From CF-13 sp036782775 (GTDB lineage: Bacteria > Chloroflexota > Dormibacteria > CF-121): a stretch of DNA of 39,870 bases. The notes below the pieces were generated by a model that was not told the DNA's origin, ran no database searches, and worked only from the letters and a program-made list of their open reading frames with translations. The stretch lies in NCBI GenBank assembly GCA_036782775.1, contig DAIPYJ010000023.1, positions 1 through 39,870 on the forward strand. The letters run 5' to 3'. Positions 32,097 through 39,534 of this stretch are shown here, piece after piece. The translations under genes and the position numbers were made by a program. The stretch's first letter is position 1. Each line of letters opens with the position of its first letter.

Positions 32097-32584
32097 CCGG
32101 TCCCCGCCAGCTCCCGCCGCATCGCGAACTCCAGCCGCGACGATGTCCCGCCGCCCATACCCTGGACCTCACCCGTCCGGCGAAACCCGAGGCGCGTGTA
32201 GAGCCGTTCAGCGGCCGTGTTTCCCACGGCAACCCAGAGGCCGAGCCGCGCAGAGCCGCGCTCAGCGGCCCAGGCGACAACCGCATCGACCAGCGTCCGG
32301 CCGATGCCGCGACGGCGCCAGGACGGGTCAACCCACATGGAGATCAACTCCGCCTGGCTCGGCCCATCGCCCCGAACGCCGCACGCCAGGCCCACGACGG
32401 AGTCGCCATCGACGGCCACGAAGGCGACGCGGGCGCGCAAGCGCTGACGCCATTCCTCGGTCGTCAGGCGTTCGGCTTCCGCCGCCGAGGTGCCGTATGC
32501 CTCGGGTGCTCCGCGCAGCGCCCGCAACCGCACGTCCCGGAAGAGCCGCCATTCGTCTTCGGATAACCGACGAACCTGAATCAG
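32093..32584 (-). CDS. GNAT-family N-acetyltransferase
   Basis: A 163-aa acetyltransferase. Strand 1 IQVRRLSEDEW, then AFVAVDGDSVVGLACGV, the acetyl-CoA pyrophosphate loop WVDPSWRRRGIGRTLVDAVV (R/Q-x-x-G-x-G/A) and LWVAVGNTAAERLYTRLGF are in the standard order. The substrate is unknown (protein N-terminus, amino acid or antibiotic-like amine). No ATG, GTG or TTG precedes strand 1; CTG 32584 sits exactly where the family starts, and the next canonical codon, a GTG in FRDVRLRAL, would remove the first strand. A CTG start is therefore proposed but unproven. It is convergent with the small membrane protein gene. Confidence 0.8.
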   Translation of the reverse strand: MIQVRRLSEDEWRLFRDVRLRALRGAPEAYGTSAAEAERLTTEEWRQRLRARVAFVAVDGDSVVGLACGVRGDGPSQAELISMWVDPSWRRRGIGRTLVDAVVAWAAERGSARLGLWVAVGNTAAERLYTRLGFRRTGEVQGMGGGTSSRLEFAMRRELAGTG

Positions 32585-32662
32585 ATCGAACTCGCGAGCT
32601 TGACCGCGTATGTGGTTGTTATGTAACGTGATAGCTGGACTGTTAACAAACTGAGGAGGACT

Positions 32663-33223
32663 ATGGCCATGATCCTGTTTCTGCTGCTTTTGATCCTGGC
32701 GGCGGTCGGCGTCGGCGTTTATGCGAATCAGAATACCGGCACCCATTCGGTGACCTTCCTGCAATGGCACTGGGCGGCGGTCGCGGACTGGGTGCCCGTG
32801 GTCGTTGCCGCGGTCGTGATCGGCGGCCTGTTCTTGCTCTATATGATCTACTCGGGCCTGGTCCACGGCGTGCGTCTCGGCTCGATGCGCCGCCGCGTCA
32901 GCACTCGGGAGAATGCGATCAACGACATGCGAGCGGAAAATCAGCGGCTGCGTGAGGAGAATTCGCGCATGCGCGCGGAACAGCGCGGCATGGATCGCGG
33001 CATGGATCGCGGAGTTGCGGCGGCCGACCGGCGGAGCGCGAATCCCAATATCGAGCGGGAACCGGTGACCGATCGCCGCGATGACAGGCCCGTCGACCGC
33101 GAACCCGTCGGCGCGGCAAGCACGAGCGACACGGCACGCACGGCCCCGGCATTCCGCCCGCGTCCGACCTTCGGCGAGCGCGTGCGCGCCTTCTTCAGCG
33201 GACGCCAACCCGCCGGCTACTAA
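32663..33223 (+). CDS. LapA-domain-like membrane protein with coiled-coil tail
   Basis: A 186-aa protein. Two membrane helices (about 3-22 and 44-66) flank a short loop NQNTGTHSVTFLQWHW, the pattern of LapA/DUF1049 proteins. A cytosolic coiled coil (about 75-115, RENAINDMRAENQRLREEN) and an arginine- and aspartate-rich low-complexity tail follow. LapA-type proteins are associated with envelope assembly or lipopolysaccharide; in this lineage the role is unknown. GAGGAGG lies 3 nt before the ATG. A strong terminator follows its stop. Confidence 0.8.
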   Translation: MAMILFLLLLILAAVGVGVYANQNTGTHSVTFLQWHWAAVADWVPVVVAAVVIGGLFLLYMIYSGLVHGVRLGSMRRRVSTRENAINDMRAENQRLREENSRMRAEQRGMDRGMDRGVAAADRRSANPNIEREPVTDRRDDRPVDREPVGAASTSDTARTAPAFRPRPTFGERVRAFFSGRQPAGY

Positions 33224-33234
33224 GCGCGCGACCC

Positions 33235-33276
33235 GCAGGAGAGACCCTTCCCGGGGCGGAGAGTCTCTCCTGCTTT
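33235..33276 (+). terminator. Intrinsic terminator after the LapA-like gene
   Basis: The perfect 11-bp inverted repeat GCAGGAGAGAC / GTCTCTCCTGC (33235-33245 and 33263-33273), with a 17-nt loop, is followed by TTT. It lies 12 bp after the stop codon. The T-run is short. Confidence 0.7.
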
Positions 33277-33281
33277 GCGCC

Positions 33282-33329
33282 TTGACATCAGCTGCAGCCT
33301 GTCAGCTAAATTGATAGCGGCACTGACAG
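33282..33329 (+). promoter_or_regulatory. Promoter with inverted repeat, KGG stress gene
   Basis: TTGACA (33282-33287), an 18-nt spacer and CTAAAT (33306-33311) form a strong housekeeping promoter. The inverted repeat CTGTCAG (33299-33305) / CTGACAG (33323-33329) brackets the -10 box and start site, a likely operator. Confidence 0.6.
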
Positions 33330-33399
33330 CTGGGGTCCCGAACGCGGAGACTCCGGTGGGCGGTCCCCCGCCCAACGTCAATTCCAAAGGAGGTCACAC

Positions 33400-33684
33400 A
33401 TGCCAAGCGGCAAACGAGGCTTCGGTTCCATGGATGACACCAGGCAACGGGAAATCGCCAGCAAAGGCGGCCAGGCCGCGCATGCCAAGGGATCAGCGCA
33501 TGAGTTCAGCTCGGCGGAAGCCCGCGAGGCCGGCAGCAAGGGTGGCAAGGCCGCGCACGAAAAGGGTTCGGCGCATGAGTTCTCCTCCGAGGAAGCACGG
33601 GCCGCCGGCCGCAAAGGCGGCGAGGCGTCGAGCCAGGATCGGAGCCGGATGGCCGCCATTGGTCGGGAAGGCGGCCGCCACTAG
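33400..33684 (+). CDS. KGG-repeat stress-induced protein
   Basis: A 94-aa hydrophilic protein built from tandem repeats of the type KGGxAAHxKGSAHEFSSxEAR (two full copies at about residues 22-47 and 47-72, with partial copies after), ending AIGREGGRH. This is the Con-10/GsiB/KGG family, small disordered proteins made under starvation, desiccation or salt stress. A strong AAAGGAGGT lies 6 nt before the ATG. The strong promoter with an operator-like repeat upstream and terminators on both sides make it a separately regulated, potentially highly expressed unit. How it protects cells is not established for the family. Confidence 0.92.
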   Translation: MPSGKRGFGSMDDTRQREIASKGGQAAHAKGSAHEFSSAEAREAGSKGGKAAHEKGSAHEFSSEEARAAGRKGGEASSQDRSRMAAIGREGGRH

Positions 33685-33695
33685 CGCCTGAGCGC

Positions 33696-33735
33696 GAGCA
33701 GGAAGGAACGAGCGCGTCCCTTCCCGCTCCTTTTC
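33696..33735. terminator. Bidirectional terminator between KGG gene and trpB2
   Basis: A stem GAGC-x-GGAAGG-x-ACG pairing with CGT-x-CCTTCC-x-GCTC (33696-33710, 33715-33729), with two mismatches, is followed by CTTTTCT on the plus strand. It lies between two convergent genes. Confidence 0.75.
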
Positions 33736-33736
33736 T

Positions 33737-35101
33737 CTACAGCGCGGCGACCAGTTCCTGAATCCGTGACTCCGCGAGGGTGACGTCGGACATCGTCCCC
33801 GCGAAGTAACTGTCGTACGCGGCAAGGTCCAGCAGGCCGTGGCCGCTCAGGTTGAAGAGAATGACGGGCGACTCGCCACGCTCCCGGGCCTTGACCGCCT
33901 CATCGATGACGGCGCGGATCGCGTGTGCCGTTTCTGGCGCCGGGATCGTGCCTTCGGCGCGCGCGAACTGGACCGCGGCGTCGAAGACGGCCCGCTGCGG
34001 ATAGGCGACCGCCTCGATGAAGTCATGGTCGACCAGCGCCGACACCAGCGGGGCCATGCCGTGGTAGCGCAGGCCTCCCGCGTGGATGCCGTCGGGGACG
34101 AAGCGGTGCCCGAGCGTATGCATCTTGACCAGTGGCGTCATTTCCCCGGTGTCGCCGAAGTCGTAGGTGTACTTTCCCCGGGTGATCGACGGACAGGCCT
34201 CGGGCTCGACCGCCAGGAAGCGCGTCTTGCTTTTGCCCTGCAGGCGGTCGCGCAGGAAGGGGAAAGCCAGGCCACAGAAATTGCTGCCGCCGCCGACGCA
34301 TCCCACCACCAGGTCGGGCATCGCGTTGGCGCGTTCCATTTGCATGATCGCCTCTTCGCCGATGACCGTCTGATGCATGAGCACATGGCTGAGCACGCTG
34401 CCGAGCGAGTATTTCGTGTCGTCCCGCTGGGCCGCGTCTTCGACCGCTTCGGAGATGGCGATGCCGAGGCTGCCGGTCGACCTGGGATCCTCGGCGAGGA
34501 TTCGGCGGCCCGCCTGCGTTCGGTCTGACGGGCTGGGCACAACGTCCGCGCCCCAGACCTGCATCATGCTCTTGCGATAGGGCTTCTGCTCGAAGCTGAT
34601 GCGCACCATGTAGACGAGGCACTCGAGATCGAAGAGCTTGCTGGCAAACGCCAGCGCGCTTCCCCATTGACCGGCGCCGGTCTCCGTGGTCAGGCGCCTG
34701 GTCCCTTCCGCCTTGTTGTAGAACGCCTGGGCAACCGCGGTGTTCGGCTTGTGCGAGCCGGGCGGACTGACGCCTTCGTACTTGTAGTAGATCTTGGCGG
34801 TCGTTTGCAGCGCCTGCTCGAGTCGCCGGGCCCGCAGCAGCGGCGTCGGCCGCCACAGCTGGAGCGCGTCGATGACCGGTTGCGGCATGTCGATGAACCG
34901 CTCCTGCGAGACCTCTTGCTTGATCAGCTCCATCGGAAAGAGCGGCGCGAGATCCGCCGGGCCGATCGGCTGCTTGGTCGCGGGGTGAATCGGCGGGCTG
35001 GGGGGAAACGGAAGATCGGCCTGGATGTTGTACCAGCGCCTCGGCATTTCTTCCTGGTCGAGCAAAATCCGTGTCGCCGCCTCTGGCGCTTGAACGCTCA
35101 T
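33737..35101 (-). CDS. trpB: TrpB2-type tryptophan synthase beta subunit
   Basis: A 454-aa PLP enzyme, condensing indole with L-serine to tryptophan. WRPTPLLRARRLEQ, the PLP lysine in GSHKPNTA (K118), ETGAGQWGSALAFA and the phosphate-binding loop CVGGGSNF (about 268-275) are present. The longer N-terminus, the RRWYNIQADLPFP opening and HKPNTA rather than HKLN mark the TrpB2 branch, common in archaea and in Chloroflexota/Actinobacteria, which often works without the TrpA complex. No other trp gene is nearby. GGAGGGAGGA lies just before the ATG. It is divergent from the M20 gene. A salvage role or a related serine-dependent reaction is possible. Confidence 0.93.
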   Translation of the reverse strand: MSVQAPEAATRILLDQEEMPRRWYNIQADLPFPPSPPIHPATKQPIGPADLAPLFPMELIKQEVSQERFIDMPQPVIDALQLWRPTPLLRARRLEQALQTTAKIYYKYEGVSPPGSHKPNTAVAQAFYNKAEGTRRLTTETGAGQWGSALAFASKLFDLECLVYMVRISFEQKPYRKSMMQVWGADVVPSPSDRTQAGRRILAEDPRSTGSLGIAISEAVEDAAQRDDTKYSLGSVLSHVLMHQTVIGEEAIMQMERANAMPDLVVGCVGGGSNFCGLAFPFLRDRLQGKSKTRFLAVEPEACPSITRGKYTYDFGDTGEMTPLVKMHTLGHRFVPDGIHAGGLRYHGMAPLVSALVDHDFIEAVAYPQRAVFDAAVQFARAEGTIPAPETAHAIRAVIDEAVKARERGESPVILFNLSGHGLLDLAAYDSYFAGTMSDVTLAESRIQELVAAL

Positions 35102-35157
35102 GACGTCCTCCCTCCTATGGCGTGGCCCATTCGGGCCGGATATCCGCCTGTTTTAGC

Positions 35158-36273
35158 ATGGAGAGCACGCTGCCGCAACCGCCGGATCGCCGTCTCATGG
35201 TGGAAGCCCTCGAGCGGCTGGTCGCCATCGAGTCGCCCTCGGATGACAAGCGCCGCTGCGACACCTGTGCCGCTGAGGTCGCCAAGTTGTTCGTTGAGGC
35301 AACCGGCGCCCGGGTGCGGCGCCATCAGCGAGGCGACCGCGGCGATCACATCGAGGCGCGGCTGGGCGACGAGAGCATGGAAGCGGTCGTGCTCCTCTGC
35401 CATCACGACACGGTCTGGCCGGCCGGCACCATCGATCGCCTTCCTTTTCGAGTGGACGGCAACCGCATCAGCGGTCCCGGCAGCTACGACATGAAGGCCG
35501 GGATCGTGGAAGCCGCCTTCGCCCTCGGGCGCGCCAAGGTGCGTCGCCCGGTGATCGTCCTCTCGACCTCCGACGAGGAGATCGGCTCGGCCAGCTCCCG
35601 CGCCTTGATCGAAGAGACCGCCCGGCACGCTGCCGCCGTCCTCGTCCTCGAGCCCGCCACCAGCGGCGGCGCGATCAAGACGGCCCGCAAGGGCATCGCG
35701 GACTTCCGGCTCTCGATCGAAGGGCGGGCGGCCCATGCCGGCGTCGAGCCGGAGAAAGGCGTCAGTGCCATCGAAGAACTCGCGCGGCAGGTTCTGGCGC
35801 TGAAAATGCTGGAGGATCGCGCGCTGGGTACGACGATCAATGTCGGCGTGGTCCAGGGCGGGACGCGTCCGAACGTGGTCGCGGCCGCGGCTCGAGCGGA
35901 AATCGATGTCCGCTTCTCGCGGGCGAGCGAGGCCAGCCGTGTTGTGGAGGCGATTCGTCAGCTGGCACCGACGATTCCGGGCGCCAGCCTGGACCTCGAG
36001 GGCGGCGTCGACCGGCCGCCGATGGAACGAAGCGAGGGCGTCATCCGGCTGGCCGCGCTGGCTCAGGGGATCGCGTCCGAGTTGGGCTGGGGTCTGCAAG
36101 AGAGTGCCACCGGCGGAGGGAGCGACGGCAATTTCACCGCCGCATTGGGCATTCCGACGCTCGACGGGCTCGGCCCTGACGGCGGCGGCGCGCACGCCGA
36201 TTCAGAGCATCTCCTGATCGACAGCTGGATCCAGCGCACGATGTTGCTGCAGCAATTGATCGAACGCCTCTAG
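35158..36273 (+). CDS. M20-family metallopeptidase / N-acyl-amino-acid hydrolase
   Basis: A 371-aa zinc hydrolase of the carboxypeptidase G2 / ArgE-DapE type. Metal ligands and catalytic residues are seen in LCHHDTVWP (H82, D84), GSYDMKAG (D111), SDEEIGS (E140, E141) and a C-terminal GAHADSEH. The dimerisation domain insert with AAHAGVEPEKG is present. Such enzymes cleave amide bonds of N-acyl amino acids or C-terminal glutamate. Its position shortly before a GNAT and an N-succinylamino-acid racemase suggests the N-succinyl-L-amino-acid desuccinylase step, which is inference. ATG 35158 is preferred over an upstream ATG at 35122 because family homology begins here; no ribosome binding site is visible. 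Confidence 0.9.
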   Translation: MESTLPQPPDRRLMVEALERLVAIESPSDDKRRCDTCAAEVAKLFVEATGARVRRHQRGDRGDHIEARLGDESMEAVVLLCHHDTVWPAGTIDRLPFRVDGNRISGPGSYDMKAGIVEAAFALGRAKVRRPVIVLSTSDEEIGSASSRALIEETARHAAAVLVLEPATSGGAIKTARKGIADFRLSIEGRAAHAGVEPEKGVSAIEELARQVLALKMLEDRALGTTINVGVVQGGTRPNVVAAAARAEIDVRFSRASEASRVVEAIRQLAPTIPGASLDLEGGVDRPPMERSEGVIRLAALAQGIASELGWGLQESATGGGSDGNFTAALGIPTLDGLGPDGGGAHADSEHLLIDSWIQRTMLLQQLIERL

Positions 36274-36304
36274 GGTCAATCTCAGCCGCGGGCCGGGCGA
36301 GCGC

Positions 36305-36335
36305 TTGACGGCTTCCCCACCTCATGTGGTAGGGT
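36305..36335 (+). promoter_or_regulatory. Promoter of the lytic transglycosylase gene
   Basis: TTGACG (36305-36310), a 19-nt spacer and TAGGGT (36330-36335), preceded by TGG, which makes an extended -10. It gives a leader of about 95 nt. Confidence 0.55.
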
Positions 36336-36436
36336 GGTCGACGGTCCGTTACGCCTCGTCGTAGTCATCGCCTTCCTCTTCGTTTTCGCTACGGACCATA
36401 AGGGTTTCACGTCGGGAGTGACGGAGGGAAGGCCAC
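36336..36436 (+). promoter_or_regulatory. Structured 5' leader, candidate RNA regulator
   Basis: The leader carries a 7-bp inverted repeat GGTCCGT (36343-36349) / ACGGACC (36391-36397) that would close a 41-nt, pyrimidine-rich domain. This is followed by 39 nt including GGAGGGAAGG before TTG 36437. Cell-wall hydrolase genes in Gram-positives are often under leader RNAs such as the c-di-AMP riboswitch, but I cannot match that consensus. A short frame from GTG 36334 reads through the leader and may be chance. Confidence 0.3.
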
Positions 36437-37195
36437 TTGAACGTTACAGCCATTATTGCTATCGTGTCCAAGGCTCATGCCCATATCTTGCGGTTGAGCA
36501 GAGCTCGACTCCATGATCTTGTAGGTTCGGACTGGTCTGCGCGGGCGGTTCTGCGCTACTGGCGGCTTCAGCGCCGCTTGAGTCGGCCGGTGGCGGTCAT
36601 CAGGCGCGACGGAACTCGTCATGCCGCGATTCTGGCCGGCCACACCGTCGTCCTCGGAATCGGATTCCTGCTGGTGGCAACCGCGCTCTCCGGCCAGACC
36701 GCCATCCGGCCCGCCGTGGCGCAGGGCAGTGCGAGCAGCATGCTCTGGATGGCCTCGCTCTCGACCAATAACGCGGTCGACCTGCAGGAGCTGTCCATAC
36801 CAGAAATGGCGCTGCGGCCAACAGCCACACCGGCACCCACACCAGCACCGGCCGAGGTTCCGGCTGCTCCCGCAGCCAGGCCGGCGTCGCCGCCACCGAG
36901 CAATCCAACCTTCACCCCGCCGCCTGGATCGGGCGGCAGCGGGCTGGCCGCGATCCAGGCCGTTTTCGCGAACAGCCCGGGGTTGAGCTGGGCGTTGCGG
37001 GTCGCCAACTGCGAGAGTCACTACAACCCGCTGGCGGTCAATCGCTCCAGCGGAGCCAGCGGATTGTTCCAGTTCATGCCATCGACCTGGAACGCCAACT
37101 TCCCGGGGCAGAACATCTGGGATCCCTATGCGCAGGCGCACGCGGCGCTCGTCTTCTACAACGCCGGCCGCCAGAGCGCTTGGACCTGTAAGTAG
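36437..37195 (+). CDS. Secreted lytic transglycosylase (SLT / Rpf-like domain)
   Basis: A 252-aa exported murein hydrolase. A membrane segment or signal anchor (about 66-88) follows a basic cytosolic part. A Pro/Ala/Thr-rich linker (130-170) leads to the catalytic domain (about 172-252): ALRVANCESHYNPLAVNRSSGASGLFQFMPSTW, with catalytic Glu in ANCES and the GLFQFMPSTW substrate strand. It cleaves the MurNAc-GlcNAc bond. The TTG start is used because GGAGGGAAGG precedes it. The unusually long 65-residue basic N-terminus before the hydrophobic segment suggests a type II anchor. It sits between the M20 gene and the racemase operon, so murein turnover may feed the latter. Confidence 0.88.
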   Translation: MNVTAIIAIVSKAHAHILRLSRARLHDLVGSDWSARAVLRYWRLQRRLSRPVAVIRRDGTRHAAILAGHTVVLGIGFLLVATALSGQTAIRPAVAQGSASSMLWMASLSTNNAVDLQELSIPEMALRPTATPAPTPAPAEVPAAPAARPASPPPSNPTFTPPPGSGGSGLAAIQAVFANSPGLSWALRVANCESHYNPLAVNRSSGASGLFQFMPSTWNANFPGQNIWDPYAQAHAALVFYNAGRQSAWTCK

Positions 37196-37282
37196 CGACC
37201 GCGCCAGGCACGCCGCGTTTTCGAGGCAAACAGCCTGCCGCGCAGCGCAATTTCGGAACGGTGGGGCGACTCGGTCGGCGGG

Positions 37283-37288
37283 TACGAT
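37283..37288 (+). promoter_or_regulatory. -10 box TACGAT of a leaderless-type promoter
   Basis: TACGAT ends 6 nt before GTG 37295 and abuts GTG 37289. Its 6-nt spacing matches the boxes at 14881 and 21029. Confidence 0.5.
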
Positions 37289-37294
37289 GTGGCC

Positions 37295-38176
37295 GTGTCC
37301 GCCGAGACACAATCGACTGAACGGCACGCCTCGCGTCTGACCGAGGCCGTCGAGGTACGGCTCGTCCGCACCCATGCGGAGTTTGCCGACTGCGAGCAGA
37401 TGGGACGTGAAATCTGGGGGGTATCCGACCGCAACATCGTCCCGCGCGAATTGCTGCTCACGATGCAGTTGAACGGCGGGCTCGTGCATGGAGCGTTCTT
37501 GCCAGATGGCCGCCTCGTGGGTTTTTGCTTCGGGTTTGCCGGCGTTCGGGACGGTCGCCTACGGCTATGCTCGCATCAACTCGGCGTTCTTCCGGAGTTT
37601 CGCGAAGCAGGCATCGGGATCGCGCTGAAGCAGGCCCAACGCCGCGACGCGCTCCGGCTCGGTTACCAGCTCATCAGCTGGACCTTCGATCCGCTCGAGG
37701 CGCGCAACGCCTATCTCAACCTCCACCGCCTGGGTTGCATCGCCAGGATCTATGACCGAGATCACTATGGCCCGATGGACGACGATCTGAATCGCGGGCT
37801 TCCCAGCGATCGCTTCGAGGCTGAATGGTGGCTGGCAGGCCGACCGCGCCCTCCGCTGGGCAGCGATCTGCCAACCGCGCTCGGAGTGGATGCGCGTGGT
37901 GAGCCGGAAGTTCACCGCGTGTCGCTCGGGCAATCGATGGGTGTCCTGATCGAAATTCCATCCGACTTCCAGGCGGTGAAGCGCGCCGACCGCGAGCTCG
38001 CCACGCGCTGGCGCCGCGAAAGCCGCGCAGCCCTGGAGTCGGCGCTCGACGCCGGCTTGATCGCCGTCGATTTCCTGCGCCGGGGCGCCTATGTGATGGC
38101 CCGAGACACGGGCGGGAGCCATCGCCGGCCCGATGCGGACGCCGAGCCGGAAGTCGATCCGGGGGCACGCCGGTGA
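37295..38176 (+). CDS. GNAT-superfamily acyltransferase (COG3375 type)
   Basis: A 293-aa protein. The GNAT core includes VHGAFLPDGRLVGFCFGFAG, then SHQLGVLPEFREAGIGIALK (acyl-CoA pyrophosphate loop), then WTFDPLEARNAYLNLHRLGC and an extra C-terminal domain (about 180-275). This long-form family is usually encoded beside MenC-like racemases; in Geobacillus the counterpart is a succinyl-CoA:D-amino-acid N-succinyltransferase. Here the stop overlaps the racemase start (GTGA), supporting that role. GTG 37295 is set by the TACGAT box at 6 nt; GTG 37289 is an alternative. Succinyl rather than acetyl transfer is inferred from context. Confidence 0.87.
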   Translation: MSAETQSTERHASRLTEAVEVRLVRTHAEFADCEQMGREIWGVSDRNIVPRELLLTMQLNGGLVHGAFLPDGRLVGFCFGFAGVRDGRLRLCSHQLGVLPEFREAGIGIALKQAQRRDALRLGYQLISWTFDPLEARNAYLNLHRLGCIARIYDRDHYGPMDDDLNRGLPSDRFEAEWWLAGRPRPPLGSDLPTALGVDARGEPEVHRVSLGQSMGVLIEIPSDFQAVKRADRELATRWRRESRAALESALDAGLIAVDFLRRGAYVMARDTGGSHRRPDADAEPEVDPGARR

Positions 38177-39282
38177 AAATCGATGCGGTCGAGCTGCGCC
38201 TGCTGAAGATGCGCCTGCTGAAGCCGTTTCGGACCAGCTTTGGCGTCCAGCAGGATCGCTATCCGCTGCTGGTTCGCCTCGAAATCGACGGCCGTTCGCA
38301 TTGGGGCGAATGCGTGGCGGGTGAAGGGCCCTGGTATTCGTACGAGACCGTCGAGACCGCCTGGCAAATGCTCAAGGGCTACCTGCTGCCGGCGGTGCTG
38401 GGCCGGGAGCTCTCGGACGTAGCCGCACTCGAAGCGCTGTTTGCACCGATTCGTGGCCATCACATGGCTAAGGCCGCGATCGAGATGGCGCTCACGGTTG
38501 CCTTCGCCGAACGCGCGCGCAAGCCCCTGGCCAAATTCCTTGGCGGCTCGCGGGATCGGGTCGAGACGGGGGTGAGCGTTGGGATTCAGCCGACGACCGA
38601 CCAAACACTCGACATCATCGGCGGACATCTTGCCGAGGGGTATCGCCGGATCAAAGTAAAGATCGAGCCCGGGTGGGACGTCCAGCTGGTGGCCGCCATC
38701 CGGGAGCGTTATCCAGAGATCACGCTCATGGCTGACGCCAACTCGGCGTATGACCTGGACGATGCCCGTCATCTGGCCGAGCTCGATCGCTACGGTCTGC
38801 TGATGCTCGAGCAGCCACTTGCCGCCGGTGACCTGGTCGATCATGCGGCGCTGCAGCGACAACTGAAGACGCCGATCTGCCTGGACGAGAGCGTCGAGTC
38901 GGCGCGTGACGCGCGTCACGCCCTGGAGCTGGGTGCCTGCCGGGTCATCAACATCAAACCCGGTCGCGTGGGCGGTTTCGCCGAGTCCCGCCGGATCCAT
39001 GACCTCGCGGCCGCGGCAGGCGTTCCCGTCTGGTGCGGCGGCATGCTGGAGACCGGAATCGGTCGTGCCTGCAATGTCGCGCTCGCGACCCTCCCAAATT
39101 TCCGGCTGCCCGGGGACATCTCGGCCAGCGATCGTTACTGGGCCGAAGACATCGTCGAGCCACCGTTTGTCCTGCAGAAGGGCGGCACCATCCAGGCGCC
39201 GACGCGATGGGGGCTGGGCGTTCGGGTCAAGGTTGACCTGGTGGAACGGCTCACGGTTCGGCGTGAACTCATTCGTCAATAA
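38173..39282 (+). CDS. N-succinylamino-acid racemase / o-succinylbenzoate synthase (enolase superfamily)
   Basis: A 369-aa (beta/alpha)8 enzyme of the MenC/NSAR family. Catalytic lysines are K161/K163 (RIKVKIEPG) and K262 (INIKPGRVGG). Metal ligands are D188 (MADANSAY), E213 (LEQPL) and D238 (LDESV). These lie within one residue of the Amycolatopsis N-acylamino-acid racemase positions, and length is the same. It can racemise N-succinyl amino acids or make o-succinylbenzoate for menaquinone. Coupling to a GNAT, and an M20 hydrolase nearby, favours the racemase role; no other men gene is visible, although that does not exclude OSBS activity. The GTG start overlaps the upstream stop. Confidence 0.92.
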   Translation: MKIDAVELRLLKMRLLKPFRTSFGVQQDRYPLLVRLEIDGRSHWGECVAGEGPWYSYETVETAWQMLKGYLLPAVLGRELSDVAALEALFAPIRGHHMAKAAIEMALTVAFAERARKPLAKFLGGSRDRVETGVSVGIQPTTDQTLDIIGGHLAEGYRRIKVKIEPGWDVQLVAAIRERYPEITLMADANSAYDLDDARHLAELDRYGLLMLEQPLAAGDLVDHAALQRQLKTPICLDESVESARDARHALELGACRVINIKPGRVGGFAESRRIHDLAAAAGVPVWCGGMLETGIGRACNVALATLPNFRLPGDISASDRYWAEDIVEPPFVLQKGGTIQAPTRWGLGVRVKVDLVERLTVRRELIRQ

Positions 39283-39292
39283 ACGCTGGAAT

Positions 39293-39299
39293 AAAAAAA
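39293..39299 (-). terminator. T-run at the end of the rRNA operon
   Basis: Seven T on the minus strand lie four bases beyond the 5S 3' end, whose closing helix can serve as the hairpin. This probably ends the rRNA operon. Confidence 0.55.
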
Positions 39300-39302
39300 G
39301 AG

Positions 39303-39422
39303 ACCTCGGCGATGACCTACTCTCCCAGACCGTTGCCAGCCCAGTACCATCGGCGCTGACGGGCTTAACTGCTGTGTTCGGGATGGGAACAGGTGTTTCC
39401 CCGTCGCTATGGTCACCGAAGT
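39303..39422 (-). rRNA. rrf: 5S ribosomal RNA
   Basis: About 120 nt on the minus strand. It has conserved 5S stretches: CCCATCCCGAACACAG, GCGCCGATGGTACT and GGGAGAGTAGGTC. The ends pair (ACTTCGGTG with CGCCGAGGT), forming helix I. Exact ends may be off by one or two bases. Confidence 0.95.
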
Positions 39423-39493
39423 CTCTTTATTGACTCGCGTTGCGAAGAAGTGCTTTAGGGACCGCGCAGTTCACGCGATCACGTCCTGTGCCG

Positions 39494-39513
39494 CTCGGAC
39501 ACGACTGTCCGAG
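39494..39513 (-). other. Hairpin in the 23S-5S spacer
   Basis: A perfect 8-bp repeat CTCGGACA / TGTCCGAG with a 4-nt loop in the 112-nt spacer. It is probably an rRNA processing signal. The rest of the spacer shows no tRNA. Confidence 0.5.
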
Positions 39514-39534
39514 TGCGCTGAGGAGTGAGATAGA

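Noticed and set aside
33400..33684. KGG repeats as a CRISPR or tandem DNA repeat
   Set aside because: The repetition is at protein level, with synonymous differences between copies, and has no spacers.
39303..39520. Short frames across the 5S rRNA and its spacer
   Set aside because: The region is structural RNA; open frames are incidental.
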